A stretch of 64,000 bases of DNA from Aegilops tauschii subsp. strangulata (GCF_002575655.3 NC_053036.3:643830736-643894735); one strand, 5' to 3'. Counted from the stretch's first letter, positions 34,876 through 46,220 are shown. Made by a program: numbers and translations. Notes: generated by a model from the sequence alone, not told the origin.

Positions 34876-36778
34876 GGAAACCATTGGGTATACCTTCTAC
34901 CTAAGATCCGAAGGCAAGATCTTTGTTGCCAAGAACGGATCCTTTCTGGAGAAAGAATTTCTCTCGAAAGAAGTAAGTGGGAGGAAAGTGGAACTTGATG
35001 AAGTATTACCTATTGAACCGGAGAGTAGCGCAGCTCAAGAAAATGTTTCTGTGGTGCCTCCACCGTTTAGAGAGGAGGTTAATGATGATGATCATGAAAC
35101 TTCAGATCAAGTTACTACTGAACTTCGTAGGTCCACAAGGACACGTTCCGCACCAGAGTGGTACGGCAACCCTGTCCTGGAAATCATGTTGTTAGACAAC
35201 GGTGAACCTTCGAACTATGAAGAAGCGATGGCGGGCCTAGATTCCAACAAATGGCTTGAAGCCATGAAATCCGAGATAGGATCCATGTTTGAAAACAAAG
35301 TGTGGACTTTGACAGACTTGCCCGGTGATCGGCAAGCGATAGAAAACAAATGGATCTTTAAGAAAAAGACGGACGCGGATGGTAATGTTACCATCTATAA
35401 AGCTCGACTTGTCGCTAAGGGTTATCGGCAAGTTCAAGGGGTTGACTACGATGAGACGTTCTCTCCCGTAGCGAAGCTAAAGTCTGTCCGAATCATGTTA
35501 GCAATTGCCGCATACTATGATTATGAGATATGGCAAATGGACGTCAAAACGGCATTCCTTAACGGCTATCTTAAGGAAGAACTGTATATGATGCAGCCAG
35601 AAGGTTTTGTCGACCCTGAGAATCCTAACAAGGTATGCAAGCTCCAGCGATCCATTTATGGGCCGGTGCAAGCGTCTCGGAGTTGGAACATTCGCTTTGA
35701 TGAGATGATCAAAGCGTTTGGGTTTATGCAGACTTATGGAGAAGCCTGCGTTTACAAGAAAGTGAGTGGGAGCTCTGTAGCATTTCTCATATTATATGTA
35801 GATGACATACTTTTGATGGGAAATGATATAGAACTTTTGGACAGTATTAAGGCCTACTTGAATAAGAGTTTTTCAATGAAGGACCTTGGAGAAGCTGCTT
35901 ATATATTAGGCATCAAGATCTATAGGGATAGATCGAGACGCCTCATAGGTCTTTCACAAAGCACATACCTTGATAAGATTTTGAAGAAGTTCAAAATGGA
36001 TCAGTCCAAGAAAGGGTTCTTGCCTGTTTTGCAAGGTGTGAGATTGAGCTCGGCTCAATGCCCGACCACAACAAAAGATAAAGAAGAGATGAGTGTCATC
36101 CCCTATGCTTCAGCCATAGGATCTATTATGTATGCCATGCTGTGTACCAGACCTGATGTAAACCTTGCCGTAAGTTTGGTAGGAAGGTACCAAAGTAATC
36201 CCGGCAAGGAACACTGGACAGCGGTCAAGAATATCCTGAAGTACCTGAAAAGGACAAAGGACATGTTTCTTGTTTATGGAGGTGACGAAGAGCTCGTCGT
36301 AAAGGGTTACGTCGACGCTAGCTTCGACACAGATCTGGATGACTCTAAGTCACAAACCGGATACGTGTATATGTTGAATGGTGGAGCAGTAAGCTGGTGC
36401 AGCTGCAAGCAGAGCGTCGTGGCGGGATCTACATGTGAAGCGGAATACATGGCAGCCTCGGAGGCAGCGCATGAAGCAATTTGGGTGAAGGAGTTCATCA
36501 CCGACCTAGGAGTCATACCCAATGCGTCGGGGCCGATCAAACTCTTCTGTGACAACACTGGAGCTATTGCACTCGCCAAGGAGCCCAGGTTTCACAAGAA
36601 GACCAGGCACATCAAGCGTCGCTTCAACTCCATTCGTGAAAATGTTCAAGATGGAGACATAGAAATTTGCAAAGTGCACACGGATCTGAATGTCGCAGAT
36701 CCGTTGACTAAACCTCTCTCGCGAGCAAAACATGATCAACACCAGAAATCTATGGGTGTTCGATTCATCACAATGTAA
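34870..36778 (+). pseudogene. Element C reverse transcriptase and RNase H
   Basis: From the frameshift at about 34868 the frame stays open for over 620 codons. Landmarks in order are [58 protein letters not shown], the active site LYVDDILLMG, SIYGPVQASRSWN, SAIGSIMYAMLCTRPDV, and RNase H with KGYVDASFDTDLDDSKS and STCEAEYMAASEA, ending VADPLTKPLSRA. It copies RNA to DNA and removes the template. The only obvious break is the 1-bp shift separating it from integrase. The residues PV in SIYGPVQAS replace a position usually LK in copia RTs. Without gag it is not a complete element. Confidence 0.85.
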
Positions 36779-36810
36779 CTAGATTATTGACTCTAGTGCA
36801 AGTGGGAGAC

Positions 36811-38544
36811 TGTTGGAAATATGCCCTAGATGCAGTAATAAAAGGATTATTATTATATTTCCTTGTTCATGATAATTGTCTTTTATTCATGCTATAATTG
36901 TATTATCCGGAAATTGTAATACACGTGTGAATACATAGACCATAATATGTCCCTAGTAAGCCTCTAGTTGACTAGCTCGTTAATCAACAGATAGTCATGG
37001 TTTCCTGACTATGGACATTGGATGTCGTTGATAACGGGATCACATCATTAGGAGAATGATGTGATGGACAAGACCCAATTCTAAGCATAGCACAAGATCG
37101 TGTAGTTCGTTTTGCTAGAGCTTTTTCCAATGTCAAGTATCTTTTCCTTTGACCATGAGATCGTGTAACTCCCGGATACCGTAGGAGTGCTTTGGGTGTA
37201 CCAAACGTCATAACGTAACTGGGTGACTATAAAGGTGCACTACAGGTATCTCCGAAAGTGTCTGTTGGGTTGACACGGATCGAGACTGGGATTTGTCACT
37301 CCGTATGACGGAGAGGTATCACTGGGCCCACTCGGTAATGCATCATCATAATGAGCTCAATGTAATCAAAGTGTTTGGTCACGGGATCAAGCATTACGGT
37401 ACGAGTAAAGTGACTTGCCGGTAACGAGACTGAACGAGGTATTGGGATACCGACGATCGAGTCTCGGGCAAGTAACATACCGATTGACAAAGGGAATTGT
37501 ATACGGGGTTGATTGAATCCTCGACATCGTGGTTCATCCGATGAGATCATCGAGGAGTATGTGGGAGCCAACATGGGTATCCAGATCCCGCTGTTGGTTA
37601 TTGGCCGGAGAGGAGTCTCGGTCATGTCTGCATATCTCCCGAACCCGTAGGGTCTACACACTTAAGGTTCGGTGACGCTAGGGTTATTAGGAAGGCTTAT
37701 ATGTGATTACCGAATGTTGTTCGGAGTCCCGGATGAGTTCCCGGACGTCATGAGGAGTTCCAGAATAGTCCGGAGGTAAAGATTTATATATGGGAAGTTG
37801 TCATACGGTCACCGGAAAGGTACGGGGGCATATCGGTATTGTACCGGGGCCACCGGAGGGGTTCCGGGGGTCCACCGGGAGGGGCCACCTCTCCCGGAGG
37901 GCCTTATGGGCTGTATGAGGAAGGGAACCAGCCCAAAGTGGGCTGGGGTGCCACTCCCCCTTAGGGCCCATGCGCCTAGGGTTGGGGGAAACCCTAAAGG
38001 GGGGCGCCCCCCCCTTGCTTGGGGGGCAAGCCTCCTCCCCTTGGCTGCCGCCCCCCCTCTAGATCTCATCTAGAGGGGCCGGTCCCCCTTCTCCCTTCCC
38101 CTATAAATAGAGGGGCGAGGGGAGGGCTGCGGGACACATCCAAGGCGCAGCCCCTCCCCTCCCCAACACCTCTCCTCCTCCGTCACGTGCTTGACGAAGC
38201 CTGCCGGAGTACTGCTGCTCCACCACCACCACGCCGTCGTGCTGCTGTTGGAGCCATCTTCCTCAACCTCTCCTTCCCCCTTGCTGGATCAAGACGGAGG
38301 AGACGTCACGCTGACCGTACGTGTGTTGAACGCGGAGGTGCCGTCCGTTCGGCGCTAGGATCTCCGGTGATAGGATCACGACGAGAACGACTACCTCAAC
38401 CCCGTTCTTTTGAACGCTTCCGCTCGCGATCTACAAAGTGGTATGTAGATGCATCTCTCCCTTCACTCGTTGCTTAGATGAACTCATAGATGGATCTTGG
38501 TGAAACCGTAGAATTTTTTTAATTTTCTGCAACGTTCCCCAACA
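36811..38544 (+). repeat. Element C 3' LTR
   Basis: It starts TGTTGGAAATATGCCCTAGA after the polypurine tract and ends GTTCCCCAACA at 38544. A TATAAATA box lies at 38102-38109. Length is 1,734 bp. The flank beyond is not LINE coding sequence, unlike the left flank of B. Confidence 0.85.
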
Positions 38545-38953
38545 GGTTGATGTGTTTTCATATGGTGTTATTTTAGTACGAACTCTAGGGCTGTTCATGC
38601 CTTAGGGCTTAGGGCCGTGGACCGGGCCTCTTCCTTAAAAGGCCAATATGCCAAGCCCAAGCCCATCCAGGCCCTGCTGGTGGGCTCAAAACTCAGGCCC
38701 AAACCCGGCCCACGGGCAAGCCCAAATCGGGCCTAGGCCCTGGATTTTAGGGCCAGGCCTAGGTGGGTCAACAGGGCCGGGCCGGAGATGGCCAGGACTA
38801 TGTGATCTCGCAATTCACTCCTTTTCCCTGAATTTAGGTGCCCCCCCTTCCCAAACAGATAATGACACCGCTGTCCGTAGCTTTCAATCCGTAAAAAAAC
38901 CCGTCCCTGTAGCATCGCTGGTTTTCTCCGCGTCTAGATCATTCCAGGGGCAG
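38545..38953. other. Unassigned sequence with GGCCC-rich block
   Basis: 38600-38800 is dense in GGCCC/GGGCC words (for example GGGCCTAGGCCCTGG), as in some hAT-derived repeats, but no paired ends or target duplication could be fixed. No gene seen. Confidence 0.35.
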
Positions 38954-39678
38954 GTTTTAGGGCCTGAGGCGTAATAGAAATACAGGGGGCCCTTTATCAA
39001 AACAGGAAACATGAAAAATAAAAAAGTGCAGAGTCGGGTTATATGGCACGACCGGCTTTGCACCGTTCGATTTGCTACAATGGATTCGACTAAGGATGAT
39101 ACCTGTGTGTATGCTGATGTCGTGCATGTGAACATGCATGGTGGCCACTGCCCCATTCTCCGTCCTGATCCGCCACTGCCATTAAGGGGGAGGAGGCGTG
39201 CAATGCCCTTGACGCCCTCAAGCCAAGAAGGCAGATCTGATGTCTCCTCAATGTTTCCAAATTCAAATATTCAAATTCAAACACAACATATGACCCAAAT
39301 GAAGTAAAACTACAAATAAAAGATAAAAGCACAACAATTAGTACTGTGAAGTGCCCACATGTACTTAAGAGGATCATCTTGAAGTTGTGACGAGTTTCTC
39401 GGTTCTCGATCATCTGATGGACCGCATCTATGAATCATGTTGCATAATGTTCCAGCTCCACATGACCAATTTTCTGTCAAAACCAGTTATGTTAGGACAA
39501 ACCTATGGAGCAACGAACCGCTCGACAACTCACACGGTGGCCACCATGTTTACATAACATCAGCATACACACCAATGTATCAACCTTAGTCGACGCCATT
39601 GTAGTACATTGAACGATGCAAAGCCGATCGTGCCACCAGATAAAGGGCTTATTTCTCTTTGACCTCAGGCCCTAAAAC
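38954..39678. mobile_element. Long-terminal-inverted-repeat DNA element, about 725 bp
   Basis: The left end GTTTTAGGGCCTGAGG pairs with the reverse complement of the right end. Inverted similarity continues for roughly 150-190 bp each side, including CGGCTTTGCA, TGGATTCGACTAAGG versus TGGCGTCGACTAAGG, and GTGTGTATGCTGATGT. Long inverted repeats and no transposase are typical of Mutator-like or foldback MITEs. No convincing target duplication was found, so the superfamily is open. Confidence 0.65.
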
Positions 39679-40343
39679 TCTTGAAATGTCCCATGAGTGA
39701 TCTAGATGTGGAGGAAAACCAATCGAAGTCGAAACAAAGACCTGCATTAAAAGGAGTTGGAGAGAGGAAGCGAAATCATCGCCGTGATGCAAAATCTACA
39801 AGTTTCTTTTTAGTATTTGTATTTTTTTGAGGGTAAAAAAAGGTGATGGAACCTAGAGGCTTCCTTTCTCTTTCCATTTGTCTGTGGTTATAAAAAGTGA
39901 AATTTTCTTTTGAGAGAAAAAAAGTGAAGGTTGGGAGCAAAGTACTAGTTAGTAGTACTCACTAACCTCTAGTTTTTTTTTGACGGAACAATCCTCTAGT
40001 TTTTTTTTGTGAGACATCAGTATCCTCCATTTTTGTTTTTTTTTGAGTAACCATCAGTATCCTCTCCAGTGGAGCCGATGGATGCGGCCGGGTCTTCTGG
40101 GCCGGGCCGTATCCTACTACTGCCAGGTGATGCTAAAAAAAAAGGCCTGAGGCGGCGGCGAGTATAGCGATCTCAACAGTCAACGCCCCCATCCCCACCA
40201 CCACAATAACCACGGCGTCGGACGGCGGTGGGGGAGACGTGGTGGCGGGGAGGCCTTGTCCGGTAAGCCCTCCGCCATCCAAAATCCACAAGCTGGGCGG
40301 TTCGGGTACGAGTTCAATTGACGCTGAGGATCAGACTGAGGCC
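39679..40343 (+). promoter_or_regulatory. Upstream region of the DUF6598 gene
   Basis: The region holds several T-rich runs separated by CCTCTAG and CAGTATCCTC words near 39965-40065, then becomes GC-rich from 40070 with a CGGCGGCG stretch, as is common just upstream of grass genes. No clear TATA box was identified. An in-frame open stretch without ATG extends back to 40239. Confidence 0.35.
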
Positions 40344-42227
40344 ATGGCTGCCAGGGACGGCAAGATCGGTGAGCGGGTGGATTCGGATGAGGTACGCGGT
40401 GAGCATGAGATCACCGAATTCAAGTGTGGCGAGGTTGTGCACGAGGAGCTTCAGAAGGACAAGATGAACGCAGGTAAATCAAATCAGCAGATCGAGAACA
40501 AGACGACCCCGGGGGAGGGGGAGGTGGAGATGGACCTAGGCAAATCAAACTCGATCGTCTCCGAGCAGGAGATCAAGGACCTTGTGCGCAGATGGAAGAG
40601 ATGGTCGCTTTTATGAATTACAGGATCATACCATCAGCCCCACTTAACTGCAGCAGCACCACCACCACCAAGGAGACGCCAAAAGATGAGGAAGACAAGG
40701 TGCTGCAGTCGGGGATCGACGGCATCTTACAGCGGCTAGCTGATATGCGGCGTGACATGTCCAAGCTCAAATCGGAACTGGCCCCTTTCCGGCACAAGTA
40801 CCCTTATGAGAAGGTGCTGACTTCTTCAGAGGAGAGGGAGAAGAGGCTCAAGTTCAGGCAGGAGTATGAGAAGATGGATAATAAGGAGAAGGCAAGGAGG
40901 GAGATGGAGTTCGACGTGAGTGACTTCGAGGGCTACTGTCAAGGCTTGACATCTTTAGTTGAACACTTTGAATTCATGAGTAAGATATGGCCAACACTCC
41001 TTGACTCCTATATAGTTAATCACACAGCAGTGTTTGTTTGTTCCTTCTCTAATTGCCAACCAGCAGATTCCCTCCTTCCTTGTAGCAAGTACCGATTCAT
41101 GGTTTATTAGGATCGATGTACGCTAACTTATTTTTGTTGACAAAACTGTGCAGCCCTAGTGAGCCCCATGCACTTTACACACTGCACGCCCAGACAGATG
41201 CCACACCATCTTGCTACCTACGGGACCACCTTGCAGATCTTGTCTTTCAAAATTGCCAACATCGATTTGGACCTGAAATGGCCACTCCTGGAATGGCCAC
41301 TTAAAGTGTACGGCGTCGTCGCCGCACGAGACAATGTGGATCGTAGACGCAATATTCTCTTTTTGAGGGAAAGGGGGAACTTCCAAGAGATCACCCAAGA
41401 TGTAAGCGCCTGCCGTGTTGTATTAAATTTGCTTTTATCTCCTCATCGTCTCATACGTCTTAGTTTGTTGATCCATTGGTTCGGTTGCAATTAAGCATGT
41501 GTAATGATGATGCCTGCAGAAACCCTTCTTGAGCTTGACTGGCCCAACTCGTGCAATTTTGGCTAAGGACCCTGTTAACCTCGAAGTCCAACTAAAACTT
41601 AAAGGCCCAACAGAGCCTGAAGACAGAGTGTTGATCACTAAACGATGCCAGTACAGTGGCTATCATACCGATAATGGTTTATACGCTCTTACCTTGAAGA
41701 ACTGTCTTTGCACAACAGAGTTAAGCCTTCAACAACTATACCGTCAATCAGTCCAAGCAACTTTTTTGCGTGTTGGTGGCTTTGTTAAAGGCAGTACAAC
41801 CCCTTTCATTCATGGAGGCCGAGTTGCTTGCTCCTCACCACCCGACGAAGTCCTAGTCATGGATAGCCAAGGCATAGTCACGGAAGTTATTGATCGTCCG
41901 TCAACCCAGGTTGTGTTGCTCAATTCTCATGACTGTGATGGTGGGAATATGCCAATTGGCGAAGAAGACGGATACCTTGATCTGTCAAGGCATGTAGTTT
42001 CCGTTGAACTAAAGCCTGTGAGGCAGTATTCCGAAGAATTGGAGGAAACCCTGAAAGTTGTCATACAAGCCTACTCAGAGTCTGGCGATATTGCCGCGCA
42101 AGCTCATGTCAAGCTCAGGCCTCAGTATTGTGGCATAAGTCAGCATATATGTGACCTCAACGGATCTGAGGTGGAGATTACCATTGCTTGGTCAGCTATT
42201 CTTCGAAGCAACAAGGTTATTCCGTGA
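40344..42227 (+). CDS. DUF6598-domain protein gene, three exons, possible frameshift
   Basis: Proposed exons are 40344-40979, 41154-41401 and 41520-42227; the introns begin GTAAGA and GTAAGC and end TGCAG, and phases agree. The carboxy-terminal 300 residues are the grass-expanded DUF6598 domain, function unknown: SPMHFTHCTP, VYGVVAARDNVDRRRNILF, FLSLTGPTRAILAKDP, DGYLDLSRHVVSVELK, SGDIAAQAHVKL and EITIAWSAILR. Upstream is a charged, probably coiled-coil segment (RLADMRRDMSKLKSELAPF). The ATG at 40344 (GCCATGGCT) opens 82 codons, but this frame is one base out of register with the rest at about 40590. From the ATG at 40592 (MEEMVAFMNYR) the spliced frame is intact for 447 residues. Either translation starts at 40592, or an unseen intron restores frame, or the gene carries a 1-bp deletion. 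The splice and domain calls are strong; the start is uncertain. Confidence 0.8.
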
Positions 42228-42754
42228 GAGGGATATATGTTTGATATTGCTCAGGCGTGAATGTTATGAAGTATGATACGGATACCCACTGCCCACTTAT
42301 ATCTATCTATTTCTCTGTTTTGCCTGTCGTTGTTTGTTTGTCCAAGTGTTCGATCGGCTATGTAAGATGTGGACATATTGTTGTATCGATCTGCTATGTA
42401 AGATTTCGACGGATCATGAGGAACCATGAGGAAGAAGTTGTTTGAGAGCTTGTCTCTCCACCAGCTGAGACATCTGCTGTTGGATTCGGAGATGCAACTA
42501 GATAAGGTTTAAACTGTTCAAGGAGAGTTGGAGCGCCCGGGGTAGCTACTGCAACAGCTAGAGGATGCAGGGAAGATGGGAAAATGGTGCTCGACTGTTG
42601 GTTTTCTAGCTTCTCGTTCGTTTTTGCCAGCAGCAAAATACACACATGTAGCTTGCCATGCAAAGCTGTCTAAACTTGTAGTTTGATTGATTTCCTATGT
42701 GTGTAACTAACCTGAGACTCCGATCCTGTACGTGAACCTGCCTGAGCTAATCCC
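42228..42754. other. 3' flank of the DUF6598 gene
   Basis: Likely 3' untranslated region and downstream sequence. No further coding frame is supported and no repeat was recognised before the Au SINE. Confidence 0.4.
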
Positions 42755-42962
42755 CTATGAACGCAAGCGCTCATATACACGCGCATACACTCACCCCTAT
42801 GAACGCACACACGCACACCCTACCCCTATGAGCATCTCCGAGAGACTGAGCCGGCATATCATCTTGAGATTTCCAGGAATAATGCGAGCACCAGGATTTG
42901 AATCCTGATGGGTTGGGGATACCACTGTCCACCTAACCAACTCAACCACAGGTTGATTCGCA
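42755..42962 (-). mobile_element. Au SINE, internally deleted copy
   Basis: On the minus strand it starts near 42962 with GCGAATCAACCTGTGGTTGA, has a box A-like TGGTTAGGTGG and a good box B-like GGATTCAAATCC. It then jumps from CTCGCATTATTCCTGG straight to AAATCTCAAGATGATATGCC, missing roughly 85 bp present in the copy at 25431. The 3' part contains the GTGTGCGTGTGTGCGTTCAT stretch. Confidence 0.85.
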
Positions 42963-44559
42963 GAGAGACAGGGGTTTGTTGATTGACTTCCTGCCGTTTC
43001 GTTTGGCCAAAAGGAAGATATTCCCTCGGTCGGCTGGCTCGCGTCCCTTGACCATCGTGTCTCTCTCTCTCTCTCTCTCAAACAAAAAATCACTGAAACG
43101 CACGCATATTCGTACTTGTCTTGTTGACTCGGGCACAAATCATGTCACGAGACGAGGACCCCGAGTGACTCAGCGCGGCCTTCTGTTCTTTCTTCTTCCT
43201 CCTCCTCACTGGACGGACGCCGGACGGCATCCACTCTAATCGGCCATGGCGGTGATGGCCTTTGTCCTTCCCGGCGAGGTCGCCGCCGGCCGGCTCTCCA
43301 CCCACGGCTGCATGCACGCCTTGCACCGCCGCAAAAATTATACTATATTAAATTAAAGACAACCGCATCTTGATTTCTTCTCTCCTCCCACGTACCTTCC
43401 TTCCTTGCCGCGGAACGCCGCCGGGAGAACCAACCGCACGCTTGGAATCCATACGTGGCCGCTGACCAAGACGGACGCCAACCCATCCAGGGCAAGCTGC
43501 TTTTCCTTCCTCCTTTCCTTCCTTCCTTCCTTCGTGGTCGATGTTGCTACCTATCCACAAGGACGAAAATCAATCCTCACAGGGTCACAGCGCCGCGCGG
43601 AATCACAAAGGTCACATCTTTTTCTTCGCCCTCTCCGCTCCTTCGCCCAAGCCCCAAGTCCAAGTCGCACACGCACCCTGCACGCGGATGCTGGACTCTT
43701 TCTACTATATATAGAGACATAGCTACTTAGAACAAGGCATGGTGAGGAGAAGGGAACAAGGAGGCCGAGGATCAGTGAGGTGGCGCAATCCAGACCCCTG
43801 ATGGGCATCCCTAGGGCGTTTTAATGAAATGCCATGATTATGATGTGTTCATTTATGTTTCTAGGAAAGGCAATGCAATTATCACGGGGCACGGGTTTCT
43901 CACTCACAGCTTTTACAATCGCTTCTTCAACTTCCTCTCATTTTTAATAGCAAACGTTCCAAACCTGCCAACAAGCTATCTATTCTTTTCTTTTTTGATA
44001 AACAACAAGCTATCTATTCAGGTTTGTTTGAGTGTGTCGAAAAAAGACGGGCTCGCTTGTTTGTCAGTTTATTCTTTTCTATGTTTCTAATAACATTCAA
44101 GCCAATCTTTTTTCTCTTATATATTTCGCAAGAATTATACAAGAAGCTAGCACAAGCTTAGCTAGAGTTCACTACAAGCAATTGGATCCGGTAACATATC
44201 AATCCTTCCATCCATACGAATGGATCCTCAAACAAAGGGCTCTATTATTTCTGAGTTTATTAATTTTTATGTTGCTAGTGTTCAGGCCAATGTCTTTTCT
44301 CTTATATTTCACAAGAATTATATCCATAGGCATGAATGGAACCTCAATCAAAGGACAAACTAGAAACATACGTGATCAACAAGTCTTTTATTAATTTCGA
44401 TCATCAACATTTGTTTTTATTGCGTCTTTCAAACACATAGCAAACAATATTTCTCATCAACCTTAAACATACATTCACTGTCACATTTATCCACATGTCC
44501 ATAACAATGCTGCTACCATTTTGCGGCTCTGAAAGTTACAACAATCCTGTACAGCAAGG
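42963..44559. other. Unassigned sequence with (CT)n microsatellite and a local duplication
   Basis: A CT repeat of about nine units lies near 43060-43078. CTTCC-rich runs occur at 43390-43530. At about 44040-44330 a block of roughly 185 bp is repeated imperfectly (TCTTATATATTTCGCAAGAA near 44115 and TCTTATATTTCACAAGAA near 44300). No protein family was recognised; a short ATG frame at 43246 is too short to call. Confidence 0.4.
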
Positions 44560-45050
44560 TAAAGCAACCTTGAAACAAAATGTCATGGTGCTCCAGCAAC
44601 ATATTGCTTCCATAACTCATCCAGAGCCCTGAGAAGATGGCTACTGGTTGCTCAATCTCTATTGGGTTGACTCAAAGCAACAATAAAAAAGGACACCAGA
44701 GCCAACACTAGAGGTTTGTACAGGATCATCGTCACCAAAAGACCCCCTTGCTAACAAACACTACATGGTTGCAAAACTGGTGCAAAAGAAACTGCAAAAG
44801 GCCCAACTCTAGTGCTTAGCGACACCGACCAACCGTGGGGCTTTCCTTTGTCTTTGCCAGTTTGGTGATGAGGGCCACAAAGAGGTTCTGCTGCGCCTTG
44901 ACACTCCATAGGATAGCCAATTGCTGCAGTAGAAACATGGCGCAGGGTCAGTATGATGGTTGATGGGTTTGAGCTGAAATATCACATCATTTCTACTAGT
45001 CCACAATGCCCACAACACAGCCAAAATGCCAGGCCCCAAATGCAACTTAG
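44560..45050 (-). mobile_element. LINE-like 3' end fragment
   Basis: Minus-strand frames read ILAVLWALWTSRNDVIFQLK and, shifted by one, CSNWL or QQLAILWSVKAQQNLFVALI, the segment after the zf-RVT domain in many grass LINE-type proteins. A following non-coding stretch contains the words TGGGCCTTTTGCAG and CACCAGTTTTGCA. A similar fragment lies at 45600-45990. No A tail was identified. Confidence 0.5.
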
Positions 45051-45389
45051 CATCGTATTTCAGCTAAGAAACTATGTCTTGAACAGAATCAAGTATCCAG
45101 CTCCAAGACTAACCCAAAAAAACACAGCAACAGAATATGCATGGAGAAACTGCCAGGCCAAGATACAAAATCTCAAACTCGTAAGAATGGTGCAGTGTGG
45201 TGCAGCTTTCAGTTTGGAACTTCATACATAGGCAAACCAAAGAATGATGTACAACTACAATAAAATTCACAGTTTCCATGACGTTTGCTAGTTGGACCGC
45301 ATATGGGAGAAGCAAAATATGGTAAGATACAACAAAAGCATAGAACTAAGATTAAGATAATAAGATGGTACTCACAGGAAAAAGCAAAT

Positions 45390-45496
45390 CTAACATACTC
45401 CAGGCTGCATGCCGTACGGCTCTTGTGGGATAGGAAGGGCATCCAGGAGTGGCACAACTTCAGTCTGGTGCTTGTACTCATCCTCAACTCCCAGCC
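45390..45496 (-). CDS. Putative terminal exon of an unrecognised minus-strand gene
   Basis: After a candidate acceptor TTTGTGCAG the frame reads RLGVEDEYKHQTEVVPLLDA, continues LPIPQEPYGMQPGVC and stops at TAG (45390-45392). The charged, proline-containing text without repeats looks protein-like, unlike the LINE pieces on both sides. I do not recognise the family. It could be the last exon of a gene whose other candidate exons lie at 46038-46220 and 51397-51574 on the same strand. The intervening exons were not all found. Confidence 0.35.
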
Positions 45497-45599
45497 TGCT
45501 GCACAAACTGATTTTCTTTCAGGATAAAATATGATCTTCTAGTGGAGAAATACACACATTTACTGAACATAAATGTTCTGGCTATCTAATACTCCCTCC

Positions 45600-45990
45600 G
45601 TAAAGTATATATTGCTACCACAACTCATCAGATGGCTACTGGATGCTCAATCTCTATTGGGATGACTCATAACAACAACAAAAAAGGGCACCAGAGCCAG
45701 CACTAGAGGTTTGTACCAAAAGACTCCCTCCTTAACACACTCCAGGTTTGAAAAACTGGTGCAAAAAAACTGCAAAACGCCTAGCTCCAGTGCTCAGCGA
45801 TGCCGGACAAGCTTTGTCTTCGTCAGTTCGGTCATGAGGTCCTCAAAAAGTTGCTGCTGCGCGTCGGAACTCCATAGGATCCTCAATTGCTGCGGCAAAA
45901 ACATGGCACAGTACAATGGATCAATATGATGGTTCATGGGTTTGAGCTCAAAATATCGCAGTTTTCTAATAGCTCATCGCTCCTTGCAGG
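45600..45990 (-). mobile_element. Second LINE-like 3' end fragment
   Basis: The minus strand contains QQLRILWSSDAQQQLFEDLM followed by TELTKTKLVRHR and a stop, collinear with 45050-44560 including the non-coding tail (GGTTTGTACCAAAAGAC and ACTAGAGGTTTGTAC words). The two pieces are related copies about 1 kb apart. The left edge at 45592 touches a solitary Stowaway-like end ACTCCCTCCGTAAAG. Confidence 0.5.
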
Positions 45991-46037
45991 ATACACACTA
46001 TTCCTTGCATTTGTCAATTGACTAGTCGCGCCACTAC

Positions 46038-46220
46038 CTTCAAAAGCTCCCATTGCTCCGTGGAAGCCGCCAATGCATCCAGGGAGTGCGTCGTCGAGGA
46101 ACTCAAATGGAGAAATGGTCCTTCCGCGAGGAGAAGTTGGTCAGTGAGATCAGATGAACCAGCCGACCATCCACGTGTGTTCACTGAGAGCTTCGGCTCG
46201 TTTATCTCACTGTCAATGTC
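46038..46220 (-). CDS. Putative internal exon of an unrecognised minus-strand gene
   Basis: The exon has a clear acceptor (TGTGCTGCAG before 46220) and donor (TTTTGAAG/GTAGTG after 46038), is exactly 183 bp and open for 61 codons. It reads DIDSEINEPKLSVNTRGWSA, then SSDLTDQLLLAEGPFLHLSS, then STTHSLDALAASTEQWELLK. The sequence is amphipathic and likely helical in its second half. The family is not recognised. Both splice sites and codon content argue for a real exon, but neither expression nor the adjacent exons can be confirmed. Confidence 0.45.

Larger units (their letters stand above)
34161..38544 (+). mobile_element. Element C: Angela/WIS-like copia with near-open pol, 5' part missing
   Basis: C starts abruptly inside the pre-integrase finger at about 34161, continues through integrase, RT and RNase H, then has the polypurine tract AGTGGGAGAC (36801-36810) and a full 3' LTR (36811-38544). 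Its 5' LTR, gag and protease are absent and are replaced by the inverted element B. Its LTR starts with the same Angela-type words but is clearly a different subfamily from A, B and D. Confidence 0.85.

Noticed and set aside
38546..38550. GTTGA as target-site duplication partner of GCTGA at 28006-28010 for the B/C composite
   Set aside because: One mismatch in five bases and one base away from the LTR end; too weak to claim.
43246..43360. Short gene starting ATGGCGGTGATGGCC
   Set aside because: The frame ends after under 40 codons in AT-rich DNA, and no splice donor or family match was convincing.
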